64,000 bases of DNA, taken from Caballeronia humi. Lineage in GTDB: Bacteria; Pseudomonadota; Gammaproteobacteria; Burkholderiales; Burkholderiaceae. The notes beneath the pieces were generated by a model. It saw only the letters and a program-made list of their open reading frames with translations. It made no database searches and was not told the origin of the DNA. The DNA is taken from NCBI RefSeq assembly GCF_001544475.1, contig NZ_FCNW02000004.1, forward strand, positions 186,001 to 250,000, read 5' to 3'. Numbering within the stretch: position 1 is the stretch's first letter; the number at the start of each line of letters is the position of its first letter. Shown here one piece after another: positions 7,811 to 17,100 of the stretch. A program made the translations under genes and the position numbers.

Positions 7811-9274
7811 ATGGCCAAGATCGCCGCAGGGGTAGGTCCGAAATTCCCGCAAGTCGTCGTTCTGTTCGGCGCAACGGGCGATCTGGCGCGGCGCAAGCTC
7901 TTGCCGGGACTGTTCCACTTGTCGAATGCGGGCTTCATTCCGGGCTGCAAGATCATTGCCGTCGCACTCGACGACATTAACCTCGACGACTTCCGCCGAA
8001 TCGCACAAGCCGCGCTCGACGAGTTCGCCACTCGCAAGGTTAGTCAATCGGAATGGGACACTTTCGCCGCCAACCTCGACTATGTGCCGTTGACGGCAGG
8101 CGCCGAGGTGCTCAAGGTCGCGGTAAGCAAGGCGGAGCTAAGCTTCGACGGCGAGTGCCGACGGCTGCATTACCTCAGCGTGCCTCCCAACGCCGCGCTG
8201 TCCGCAGTCGGCATGCTCAAGGAAGCGGGCCTTGTCGAACGCTCGCGGATCGTCATGGAAAAGCCTTTCGGCACCGATCTGGCGAGTTCCGTGTCGCTGA
8301 ATTCGCGGCTGCATGAGGTCTTCGAAGAAGAGCAGATTTTCCGGATCGATCACTTCCTCGGGAAGGAGCCTGCGCAGAACATCCTCGCTTTTCGGTTCGC
8401 GAATGGTTTGTTCGAGCCGATCTGGAATCGTAACTTCATCGACCACGTTCAGATCGACGTACCGGAAACGTTAGGCCTCGGCAAGCGCGCGGGTTTTTAC
8501 GAACAGACGGGCGCCTTTCGCGACATGGTCGTCACTCACCTGTTTCAGATTCTCGCGTTCATGGCGATGGAGCCGCCGACGTCGCTGGAACCGTCGCCCA
8601 TCAGCGAGGAGAAGAACAAGGTCTTTCGCAGCATGCTGCCGATCCAGCCCACCGATGTCGTTCGGGGGCAGTACCTGGGGTATCGGGCCGAGGAAGGCGT
8701 GAGTCCGGAGTCGGAAACCGAGACGTTTATTGCGTTGAAATGCTCGATCGACAACTGGCGCTGGGCCGGTGTGCCGTTTTATCTGCGCACCGGCAAGCGG
8801 CTTGCCGAAGGACAACGCATCATTTCCATCGCGTTCCGCGAGCCGCCGAAGAGCATGTTTCCGGCGGGTTCGGGCGTGGGCTCCCAAGGTCCGGATCACC
8901 TGACGTTCGATCTGGCGGACGCCTCGAAGATGTCGCTGTCGTTCTACGGCAAACGCCCGGGCCCCGGCATGCGGCTCGACAAGCTGAGCCTGCAGTTCGC
9001 GATGCGCGATACGGGCCTGATCGGAGACGTGCTGGAAGCCTATGAGCGCCTGATCCTCGACGCGATGCGAGGAGACCGCACGCTGTTCACTACGGCTGAA
9101 GGCATCGAGCGACTATGGGAAGTATCGACGGCCTTGCTCGAATCCCCTACTCCCGTCCGTTTCTACTCGCCGGGTTCGTGGGGGCCCAATGCCATCCATC
9201 AACTCGTCGCGCCTCGGGCGTGGCGCCTTCCGTTCGAACGGGCGTGGCGCGATCCGAACGCGCTGGGCAGTTGA
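7811..9274 (+). CDS. zwf: Glucose-6-phosphate 1-dehydrogenase
   Basis: 487 residues from MAKIAAGVG; an upstream in-frame codon at 7736 would add 25 residues and is less likely. Oxidises glucose 6-phosphate to 6-phosphogluconolactone with NADP, feeding the Entner-Doudoroff and pentose phosphate routes in the cytosol. The cofactor motif GATGDLARRK is at residues 20-29 and the substrate/catalytic signature RIDHFLGKEP begins at Arg178 (His181 and Lys185). No pgl, edd or glucokinase gene is adjacent, so this is probably a stand-alone or second copy. It converges on the LysR gene that follows. Confidence 0.95.
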   Translation: MAKIAAGVGPKFPQVVVLFGATGDLARRKLLPGLFHLSNAGFIPGCKIIAVALDDINLDDFRRIAQAALDEFATRKVSQSEWDTFAANLDYVPLTAGAEVLKVAVSKAELSFDGECRRLHYLSVPPNAALSAVGMLKEAGLVERSRIVMEKPFGTDLASSVSLNSRLHEVFEEEQIFRIDHFLGKEPAQNILAFRFANGLFEPIWNRNFIDHVQIDVPETLGLGKRAGFYEQTGAFRDMVVTHLFQILAFMAMEPPTSLEPSPISEEKNKVFRSMLPIQPTDVVRGQYLGYRAEEGVSPESETETFIALKCSIDNWRWAGVPFYLRTGKRLAEGQRIISIAFREPPKSMFPAGSGVGSQGPDHLTFDLADASKMSLSFYGKRPGPGMRLDKLSLQFAMRDTGLIGDVLEAYERLILDAMRGDRTLFTTAEGIERLWEVSTALLESPTPVRFYSPGSWGPNAIHQLVAPRAWRLPFERAWRDPNALGS

Positions 9275-9329
9275 TGCCGGTTCATGCCGTCGCCTCGACT
9301 TGAAGCGTTACGCCGGAACGCATTCGCCA

Positions 9330-10262
9330 TCACGATTTCTTGTTGCGCACGGGCGTTCCCGTATCTGCGAAAAGATCGATCACCAGTTCGCGCAGCCAGC
9401 GATTGCCTTCGTCCTGCTGCACGCTCGCGTGCCAGAGCAGATGAATCGGCGCAGCGGGCAACTTCATCGGCAACGCGCACAGGCTGAGCGAGAACGGTGA
9501 GGCCAACTGCATGGCCAGCCGCTCTGGCACCGTGGCGATGAGATCGGTGCGCTGCAGGATGTAGCCGACGCTCATGAAGTGCGGCACCGTCAACCGTACC
9601 TCGCGCCGCACGCCCTGGCGTTTCAGCCAATTGTCGACCTGACCGTGTCCGGTGCCGGCCGACACTACGACTACATGCTCGGCCTCGCGCCAGGCAGCGA
9701 GCGTCAGCGGCGTGTTCTCGAGTGCATGGCCGCGCCTGAAGAGGCAAACGTAGCGCTGATCGAACAGGCGGCGCTGATAGAAGCCGCCCTTGAGTTGCGG
9801 CAACAGGCCGATGGCGAGATCGACCCGGCCGTCGGCCATCTCGTCGCTCAAATTGACGCCCGTGTCGCGCACGGTATTCAGCGCGATGCCCGGTGCCTCA
9901 CGCGACAGCCGTTCGACCAGCGCGGGCAGAAAGACAACCTCCCCGATATCGGTCATTCCGATCGTCATCGTGCGCGTGGCAAGCAGTGGATTGAAACCGG
10001 TCACGGGATTGAGCGCCGCGTGCAAGGTGGATAACGCCTGCGACACCGGCTCCGCCAGACGCAACGCAAACGGCGTGGGCACTACGCCACCCGGCCCGCG
10101 TACGAACAGTGGGTCACCGAGCCGGCGACGCAGCTTTGCAAGCGCGTTGCTCACGCCGGGCTGACTCATGTTCATTTGCTCGGCCACGGTCGCGACGCGC
10201 CGCTCCTGCATCAATCGCTGAAAAAGCAGCAGCAGATTGAGGTCCACTTCGCTCAGTTCCAT
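9330..10262 (-). CDS. LysR-family regulator, NahR/LinR-like
   Basis: 310 residues. The winged helix is residues 6-65, with MNMSQPGVSNALAKLRRRLG as recognition region and LFVR after it, the wording typical of the NodD/NahR/LinR group. An effector-binding domain follows from about 95. The gene is divergent from a flavin monooxygenase of salicylate-hydroxylase type; NahR-like proteins activate aromatic catabolism genes in response to the substrate. Control of the neighbouring monooxygenase is inference, strengthened by the TTCAT-N11-ATGAA site just upstream of this start. Confidence 0.9.
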   Translation of the reverse strand: MELSEVDLNLLLLFQRLMQERRVATVAEQMNMSQPGVSNALAKLRRRLGDPLFVRGPGGVVPTPFALRLAEPVSQALSTLHAALNPVTGFNPLLATRTMTIGMTDIGEVVFLPALVERLSREAPGIALNTVRDTGVNLSDEMADGRVDLAIGLLPQLKGGFYQRRLFDQRYVCLFRRGHALENTPLTLAAWREAEHVVVVSAGTGHGQVDNWLKRQGVRREVRLTVPHFMSVGYILQRTDLIATVPERLAMQLASPFSLSLCALPMKLPAAPIHLLWHASVQQDEGNRWLRELVIDLFADTGTPVRNKKS

Positions 10263-10279
10263 GACGCTGGTATCCCCGG

Positions 10280-10300
10280 TTCATTCAATCCAGTGATGAA
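10280..10300. promoter_or_regulatory. LysR-type operator TTCAT-N11-ATGAA
   Basis: A perfect 5-bp inverted repeat with 11 bases between arms, the T-N11-A form bound by LysR proteins, 18 bp from the lysR start and about 120 bp from the divergent monooxygenase start. The arms resemble NahR-type sites. Expected use: autorepression and activation of the monooxygenase gene. Confidence 0.6.
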
Positions 10301-10419
10301 GCAGATTCCCGGCATTTTATTGTGGAATGACGGCACTTTGCCAAGAATAGTGTCACGGCAAATACATCGCACATGCCGCGCTGACTCAACCCTGTAAAAC
10401 TGCCTATCGGAGACGCAAC

Positions 10420-11637
10420 ATGAACAAGATCGATCTCAGGATCGCTATCGTCGGTGCTGGCATCGGCGGACTCACGCTCGCGCTCGCCCTGCGAGAGCAT
10501 GGAATCGACGTGCAACTCTATGAGCAGACCGACGAGCTGCGCGAAGTGGGCGCGGCCGTTGCGTTGTCAGCGAACGCGACGCGGTTCTACGAGCGCATGG
10601 GTTTGCGCTCAGACTTCGCTGCCGTGTGCGCAGAAATACCGGCGCTGATCTATCGGGACGGGCGCAGCGGCGAGGTCATCGGGCATCATCGCGGGGACCC
10701 GAGCTATCGCCAGCAGTTTGGCGGGTCGTACTGGGGCATTCACCGCGCGGATCTGCAGGCGGTGCTGTCGAAGGCGGTCGGGCTCGAACGCATCCATCTC
10801 GGCCATCGGCTGATCGATCTCGTGCAGTCTCCGGATCGTGTGAGTCTGAGTTTCGCCAACGGCAAACACATCGAGGCCGATCTCGTGATCGGCGCGGACG
10901 GAGCACGCTCGATCACACGCCGCTGGATGCTCGGCTACGACGACGCCCTGTATTCGGGTTGCTCGGGCTTTCGCGGCGTGGTGCCCGCCGAGCGCATGGA
11001 TCTGCTCCCCGATCCCGAAGCGATCCAGTTCTGGATCGGACCGCAAGGCCATCTGCTTCACTATCCGATCGGCGACCAAGGCGACCAGAACTTTCTGCTC
11101 GTAGAACGTCATCCGTCACCGTGGCCGTCGCGCGAGTGGGTCACGCCGGGCAGCGAAGGGGAGCAGTTGCGTCTGTTCGGGGACTGGCATCCGGCCGTGG
11201 TGCAGATGATCACGGCGACGCCGATCAGCCAGCGCTGGGGCCTTTTCCATCGTCCGCCGCTCGGACGATGGAGCCGGGGCCGCGTGACGCTCATCGGCGA
11301 TGCCGCGCATGCACTCGTGCCACATCACGGTCAGGGCGCCAATCAGTCCATCGAAGATGCCGTGGTGCTGGCCGCGCAACTGGCCAAGGCAGGCCCGGGC
11401 CGCTGGCGTGAGGCACAGGCAGCTTACGAGCGGTTGCGACGGGGCCGCACGCGCAAGGTGCAGTACGCATCGATTTCAACGGCGGACGTGCTGCATCTGC
11501 CCGACGGACCCGAGGCGCAAGCGCGCAACGCTCGCCTGAGCGCGCGCGAAAGCTTGCTGCATCACCTCGACTGGATCCACGATTTCGACGCCCTTGAGCA
11601 AGAGCCGACCGACCGCCAGGGAGGCACCTGGTTGTAA
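10420..11637 (+). CDS. FAD-dependent aromatic-ring monooxygenase, salicylate-hydroxylase type
   Basis: 405 residues. Class A flavoprotein hydroxylase with all three signatures: GAGIGG near residue 13 (FAD dinucleotide fold), the DG motif LVIGADGARS near 162, and the GD motif GRVTLIGDAAHALVPHHGQG near 290. Such enzymes use NAD(P)H and O2 to hydroxylate salicylate, hydroxybenzoates or similar acids. Salicylate 1-hydroxylase or 3-hydroxybenzoate 6-hydroxylase are the closest by overall wording; the exact substrate is not settled. No ring-cleavage dioxygenase lies nearby, so the product must be processed by genes elsewhere. Confidence 0.85.
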   Translation: MNKIDLRIAIVGAGIGGLTLALALREHGIDVQLYEQTDELREVGAAVALSANATRFYERMGLRSDFAAVCAEIPALIYRDGRSGEVIGHHRGDPSYRQQFGGSYWGIHRADLQAVLSKAVGLERIHLGHRLIDLVQSPDRVSLSFANGKHIEADLVIGADGARSITRRWMLGYDDALYSGCSGFRGVVPAERMDLLPDPEAIQFWIGPQGHLLHYPIGDQGDQNFLLVERHPSPWPSREWVTPGSEGEQLRLFGDWHPAVVQMITATPISQRWGLFHRPPLGRWSRGRVTLIGDAAHALVPHHGQGANQSIEDAVVLAAQLAKAGPGRWREAQAAYERLRRGRTRKVQYASISTADVLHLPDGPEAQARNARLSARESLLHHLDWIHDFDALEQEPTDRQGGTWL

Positions 11638-11722
11638 GGCGGCCATGCTCGGTGTGCTTCAATGGACTCGCTCCTTCCGACCGTGTCTGCATATCCGCTC
11701 ACGGGTCTGCGGGCTGTAGAAG

Positions 11723-14101
11723 CTATCTTGGTGCCGGCGATTCTTCGAGGGCGAAGCGCGCCGCCATGCGCTCTCCCCACACGGTTCCGATCGCGTTCGC
11801 CAGGGAGACGGGATCTCGGCCGCCCGCGCCTGAATCAGGCGGCCCCGCCTGCTCCTCGTCCGCGTGAGCTTTCGTGATGACGCGAATATCGAGGCTGATC
11901 ATGCCAGCCGTGTTCCCCTGCAACGTCAAGAGCGGCACGGACATGTGGCGATGCGCCTGATCCTCGAGGTAGGGCAGCGGCACGCGAGCGGTCGCCGATC
12001 CGTCCGGGAGCGGCAGGGCCAAGGCCAGGACGGGCACCTGCCGGGACGCGTCGGATCGAGTCTTGAGCACGTCGAAATAGAGGATGTCCGGGAAATGATG
12101 GGCGAACTTCGTGCCCGAGCGTTCGTTGGACCCTCGGAGCGAATGGGTGTCGCTCCGCCCTTCTGACAACAAGGTGCACTCGACCAGAACGCACTCGCCG
12201 TCCGGCACGGCGGAAACGGCGAGGTGGTGCGGCGTGACGGCGAGCACCGTCGCATCGGCATCGACCGAAATCGGAAGATGCCTCCAGTCCTGCTCGATCG
12301 CCGCAGACAGCGGCCGCGCTGCATGAAGCATCAGCAATTCGAAGAATCGGCCCAGCCGCCAGTCGTAGTGCGCTTCACTGGTATGAGCGCCAGGCAGTAT
12401 GAAGGCGTTCATCGCCGCACCGATGGCGTCGGGCAGCGTGTCCGGCGTCACTTCTTCCCATCCGGTGGGCGGGACCTCGAGCAATTCACGCGCACCATGA
12501 ACGAGCTCCGGCATGGAACAAGACATCGATACGACGTCGCGGCAAAGCGTCTCGAATGCGCACCGCGACAGATGACCGGCCTTGGCGCGCAAGACGGGCA
12601 TGACGATGAGCACGGCACGGATCAATGCGATCGCGGTCAGCGGCTCGCGCTCGGCAAGCGGTACTTCCGAGGCGACGAGATACTGCACCGACGTATCGCC
12701 GGCGTAGTACTGGAACAAGCCTGAATCATCGGGCTCGAGCACGAGATCGTAGAGCACCTCTTCATCGTCTTGTGAGGCGGCATCGTGAGACGTGATCGTG
12801 TCGATCAGTACCGTCCGGTCGCCGCCATCGTTTCGATACGCCAGCAGCCGGCTGCCGGGACGCATCTGCCCGATGCCCATATCGGACAGCGTGGGCAACA
12901 GCCAGCCGAGCCGGTGCGGCTCGATGGCGACGAAGGACGGGGTGTCCTCATCGGCATGCGACGCGTCATAGAACGGATGGGTCGATGCGAAGCGAAACGC
13001 ACCGTGGTTGACGTCATGCAACATGCGTCCCGCCCGGTACGGCTGTGCCACGAAAATTACCCGCCGCTGACCGCCCGGACCCGCGACCTGATCGCCTGGC
13101 CTCACGTCTTCGATGTTCGTTAGCGCGCCATCCGGCAGCACCACTTTCGTCCCTGCGACAAAGCAGCTGCCCGCGGCTTCACGATAGTATTTGCTGCCCG
13201 AACCGGTAATGAACACCTGCGATGCGTAGGTATCGCTCGGGTCCGAGAAACTGGTCGCGACATTGGGCCTCCAGACCCGATTGTAGTAGCGCAAGCCCCC
13301 AGCCGCGTCGTTCACGATGTCCGTGCCATCTATCATCCAGTCGCCGGTACCCGGCCTGGTCAGCCAGATCATGTAGCCGACCCAGGCGTCCTTTCCGACG
13401 ACGCTCGCAATGTCCTTCGACATGATCGAATCCGGCAGTGACTCGATCACGGCGTTGACTTCGGCAATCGTCGCGCCGAGCGCGTGGAGCTTGACCCAAT
13501 GATGAAACAGATACCAGGCGAAATCCCGCACGACGGGATCGTTCGGATTGGTTCCCATCGGGTTGGCGAGTTTGCCCAGCACGTCCTGCTGCCATGCCGC
13601 GGACTTCAACGTTTCGATATAGCGCTGCTTGACCTTCGGCTTGTCGCCAGCCTGCGCATAGATCGTCGCAAACGGTGCGAACGACTGCTGCAGCATGTAG
13701 CTGTAGAACTTCAATGCGCAGCCTGCGCGCAACGTATTGTTGAGCGAAGCGAGGTCAGTGCGCACCGCATCGATGTTCACCCGGTCCCAACTGTTCGCCT
13801 GTGTCGAATGGATGGCGTGAGCGGTGGCCGCCAAGCACAGCCCATTCCACACGTCCTTCTCTCCCGTGACAGCCGGCACTTCGGGCATGTGCGGGCCGGC
13901 CTGCCATTGATTGCCGTAAAGGATCGGAAAGAGCGGCTTGTAGTCCGTACTGAAAGCACGGGGGAACGGGAAATCGCCCGTCGTCAGGCTTTCGACGTAC
14001 GTCACGAATGCGCGCCGTGCGTCATGACCCGTCGGGTTGGATGCACGGTCCGGTAACGCCGCGACCATGTCGGAGACCTGCTTTTCCTGTGGGTCTGCCA
14101 T
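11723..14101 (-). CDS. Hint (Hedgehog/intein) domain protein of unknown function
   Basis: 792 residues from ATG 14101, chosen for GGGAG 8 bases upstream; a GTG at 14122 is possible. Residues 1-312 are a mostly helical domain I do not recognise. A Hint domain starts at Cys313 (SCFVAGTKVVLPDG, then IEDVRPGDQV), has the block-B histidine at 375 (STHPFYD) and ends near residue 480 (YDLVLEPD to QYLVASE). The C-terminal 310 residues are again unknown. Hint domains perform self-cleavage or splicing through an N-terminal thiol. The usual C-terminal His-Asn is not visible, which argues for cleavage without splicing. No signal peptide. It follows the 1450-residue gene by 36 bp on the same strand, so the two are probably one transcript. 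Confidence 0.7.
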   Translation of the reverse strand: MADPQEKQVSDMVAALPDRASNPTGHDARRAFVTYVESLTTGDFPFPRAFSTDYKPLFPILYGNQWQAGPHMPEVPAVTGEKDVWNGLCLAATAHAIHSTQANSWDRVNIDAVRTDLASLNNTLRAGCALKFYSYMLQQSFAPFATIYAQAGDKPKVKQRYIETLKSAAWQQDVLGKLANPMGTNPNDPVVRDFAWYLFHHWVKLHALGATIAEVNAVIESLPDSIMSKDIASVVGKDAWVGYMIWLTRPGTGDWMIDGTDIVNDAAGGLRYYNRVWRPNVATSFSDPSDTYASQVFITGSGSKYYREAAGSCFVAGTKVVLPDGALTNIEDVRPGDQVAGPGGQRRVIFVAQPYRAGRMLHDVNHGAFRFASTHPFYDASHADEDTPSFVAIEPHRLGWLLPTLSDMGIGQMRPGSRLLAYRNDGGDRTVLIDTITSHDAASQDDEEVLYDLVLEPDDSGLFQYYAGDTSVQYLVASEVPLAEREPLTAIALIRAVLIVMPVLRAKAGHLSRCAFETLCRDVVSMSCSMPELVHGARELLEVPPTGWEEVTPDTLPDAIGAAMNAFILPGAHTSEAHYDWRLGRFFELLMLHAARPLSAAIEQDWRHLPISVDADATVLAVTPHHLAVSAVPDGECVLVECTLLSEGRSDTHSLRGSNERSGTKFAHHFPDILYFDVLKTRSDASRQVPVLALALPLPDGSATARVPLPYLEDQAHRHMSVPLLTLQGNTAGMISLDIRVITKAHADEEQAGPPDSGAGGRDPVSLANAIGTVWGERMAARFALEESPAPR

Positions 14102-14137
14102 GACGAAGTCTCCCAGTACCACCCTGCATGGAGGTAT

Positions 14138-17100
14138 TCACGCCGCCGCGGCAACCTCGATGTCGATCTTTCCGGACGCCTCGCCGAACTCGTTCTTCAG
14201 GGTCACGGTGAACGTTTGACGTGTCATCAGTGCCGTCGGAGCATCCACCATGCTGATCGAACCATTGAACGAATTCAGGTGCAGAAAACCGGGAAGCGCG
14301 GGCGCCACGCTGAACGTGCCGGTGACGTAGGGCACGAGACCAGGGAGGGTCGGTTTGTCGTATTTCTTCCCTACCTTGAGCAAGAGCGGCAGCCCGTACC
14401 TCACTTCATACGGTGCGCTGATATGGCGCACCTGAACCTTGAGTTGCGCGGGTGCGGAAACGGCGCTCCCGTCTTCGAGCTTGCTGCCGACCGTGATCGC
14501 ATATTGCTTTTCGGCCATGGCCTTGAACTCGGCATCGCTCAGTTTCTTCGGCAGCGCATCCTTCTTGAGGCTGACCGTTCCGCGTTTCTCGTCGAGCGAG
14601 AGATACGTGGGCCACCCTGCGCCTAGACTCCAGGTGTACGGCTCCTGGCCCGACTGACCGATGTCGAGCGCCCCGCCGACCTGCAGGTTGCGGCTCGTGT
14701 CGGCGGGGTCCAGGCAGATCAGCAGATCCTCATAGGTGATGTTGCCCACTGCGGCGACGGAGCGTTTGAGCGACCAGAGAGGCCAGTCGGTTACCGGAGA
14801 TGGCGGCGTGTAAGTCGTTTGCGGATTGGAAAAGTCGGTGACGAACTTCAGGCCCAGCGTGTCCAGGAGCTTTCCGCTGGTCTTGTGCCGCAGCAGGACC
14901 CGAGCTTTGCTGGGCAAGGTGTCGTCGCCGCCGCCGCTGTCGGAAGAAATGATGGTGACGTCCCACTGGCGCGCTTTCGCCTGCTCCTCGGTATTCATGC
15001 CTTCGGCGCTGAGATCCTGCAAGACGACGCCATTGGTCTTTTGATCGACGGCCAGCGCCAGCAGTTTCCGGTTCTTGCGATCAGGCGTGATCGCGATGAA
15101 ATTCGCTATGCCTGCTTCATCGACCACCAGCGACAAGACGTTGCCCCAGCTATGCGTGAAACTGTCCTCGGCAGGCTGAGCGCTGGACTGAAACGTGAGT
15201 GCCTTGGCGGTATCGCTGATCTTCGGTTCGTACAGGGTTTCCCTCGTGAATCCTCCGTCGGGCCCGCTGGGGACATCGATGATGCGGCTTTCCCAGACAA
15301 GCTGCGTCGTGACGAGGGAGATACCCGCGGGCAGCGCCTTTCCGTCGTTGGTCCGGTTGATCGAGAAATAATCGATCGAGGTCCCTTCCATGAAATATCC
15401 CTTGGGCCGCGCGTAGTCTTCAAGGAACCGGTAGATGATGTCGTGCTCCTTCTGGAAGACGAACACCAGAATGATGCCGATGATGGACGCCAGAAGCGCC
15501 AGCGGACCCGCGATCGAAGCGATCGCGCTGACCACCATGGCGCCCGTGGTGCCAGCGATCATGAAGGACAGCGCCCATGTCGCCGTGAGCGCAATGACGT
15601 CCAGCGCCGCCGCCGCCACGAACACCCCGTCCACGGCCTTGTCGTACTTGTTCTTGTCCTTGGAGAGCTGGATTGCGCTAATGATGAGATTGGCGACGGC
15701 CAGGACAGTCCCGAGCCGGACCGCGACGAATTCGTCGAGGCTGCGGCCCATGACGCGGGTCCAGGGCGTGTCGTCCAGTATGTGGGTCGTGGCGGTACGG
15801 CTCATCATGGCAACGACACTAGAGGCCTCGTTACCACGAGAGATCCAGCGCACGCCTGCGTTGCCGAAAGCATTGATGCTTGCTTGCGCGACTTCCTCGT
15901 CGATGAACAGCAGGCGGCCCAACTGCTTGGTCTGCGACCAGTACGATGCGGTACGGTCGAGAAAGAAATAGGCGCGCGTGCCGCCCTTGAGGAGGAACGC
16001 CATGCCATGCGCGAGCGCATCGATACCACCGATGATCGCCCGCGCCTGCGTTTCGGCCGACAGGTCCTTGAAGCTGACGCCGCCGTTCACCAGCATGACG
16101 ATCGACGTGATGTTGAGCGAGAACCCGAAGGCCATGGCGAGCTTGGACATGCCGGCGCCAAACTTCGAGAAATGGTCTCGCTGGGCGATCGCCATCAGTT
16201 CGCCCCAACTGCCCTGCACCCCGATCTGGGACAGCGCCTGCATGTAGGCTTCGCGGATCTGCTGAATGTTCGCGGCCGACATTTCCTTCTGCAGATCCAT
16301 CACCGACTTTTGAATGTCGGGATCGAGGCTGTTGACGTACTTTTTGATGTAACCCTTCAGGATTTCCTCGGCCGCATAGCAGAAGTTATCCATATTCCCT
16401 CCGTAGTCGACCCAGTCTGAAACGATGCCACTGAGGTTGTACATCTGCATGACTTCACTGTACTGGCGCGAAAAGTAGCCGGACGGATCCAGTACGTTGA
16501 GCACGCCGTTATTCGTCTGCAGCAGGAGCGCGAGCGACTGCGAGTCAGCCATGTTCCGCCTGGCCGGACTACTGATCTGGAGCCGATAGGCCTGCAGTTG
16601 CTCGTTGGACGTGAGATACAGGTAGAGCATGTAAGCCCAGTATGTGCGGGTCGTCTTCGCCTGGGTCGTCAGTTCCTCGATGAACTTGATTTGCTCGTTG
16701 ATCGTCGCCTGCGGATGATCGGGATCGGCGATGCTTTCCGCACCGGCCTGGATCTCCGCGATCCACTTTTGCCTGATGCTGTCGATATCCCGATCGTGAT
16801 CGTTATTCTGGTCCTTCAGGTACTCGCGTATCTGCGGAAACTGCTTTTCCCAGTGATGCTGGTAAAGCGTCGATACCAGTTCGCTGAACTCGTCGCATTT
16901 TGCCGGGTGCTTGCTCAGGAATTTCCGTGCCCTCGCGGCGTTCAAATTCTTTGCGTATTCGTCTTGCGCGACGCCCTGTGCCAGCACGTTGACCAGATAC
17001 GGAACTTCGAGGCTTTTGCAGAAGGTCGCGAACTGCGCATTCTTTTGCGAGATCGCCCTTTCCTCGTCATCCAGATCGACGGGGGCGTTGCTGAGATAGG

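Noticed and set aside
14819..16420. 533-codon plus-strand frame opposite the large unknown gene
   Set aside because: Charged low-complexity composition typical of antisense shadow; the minus-strand frame is longer and protein-like.
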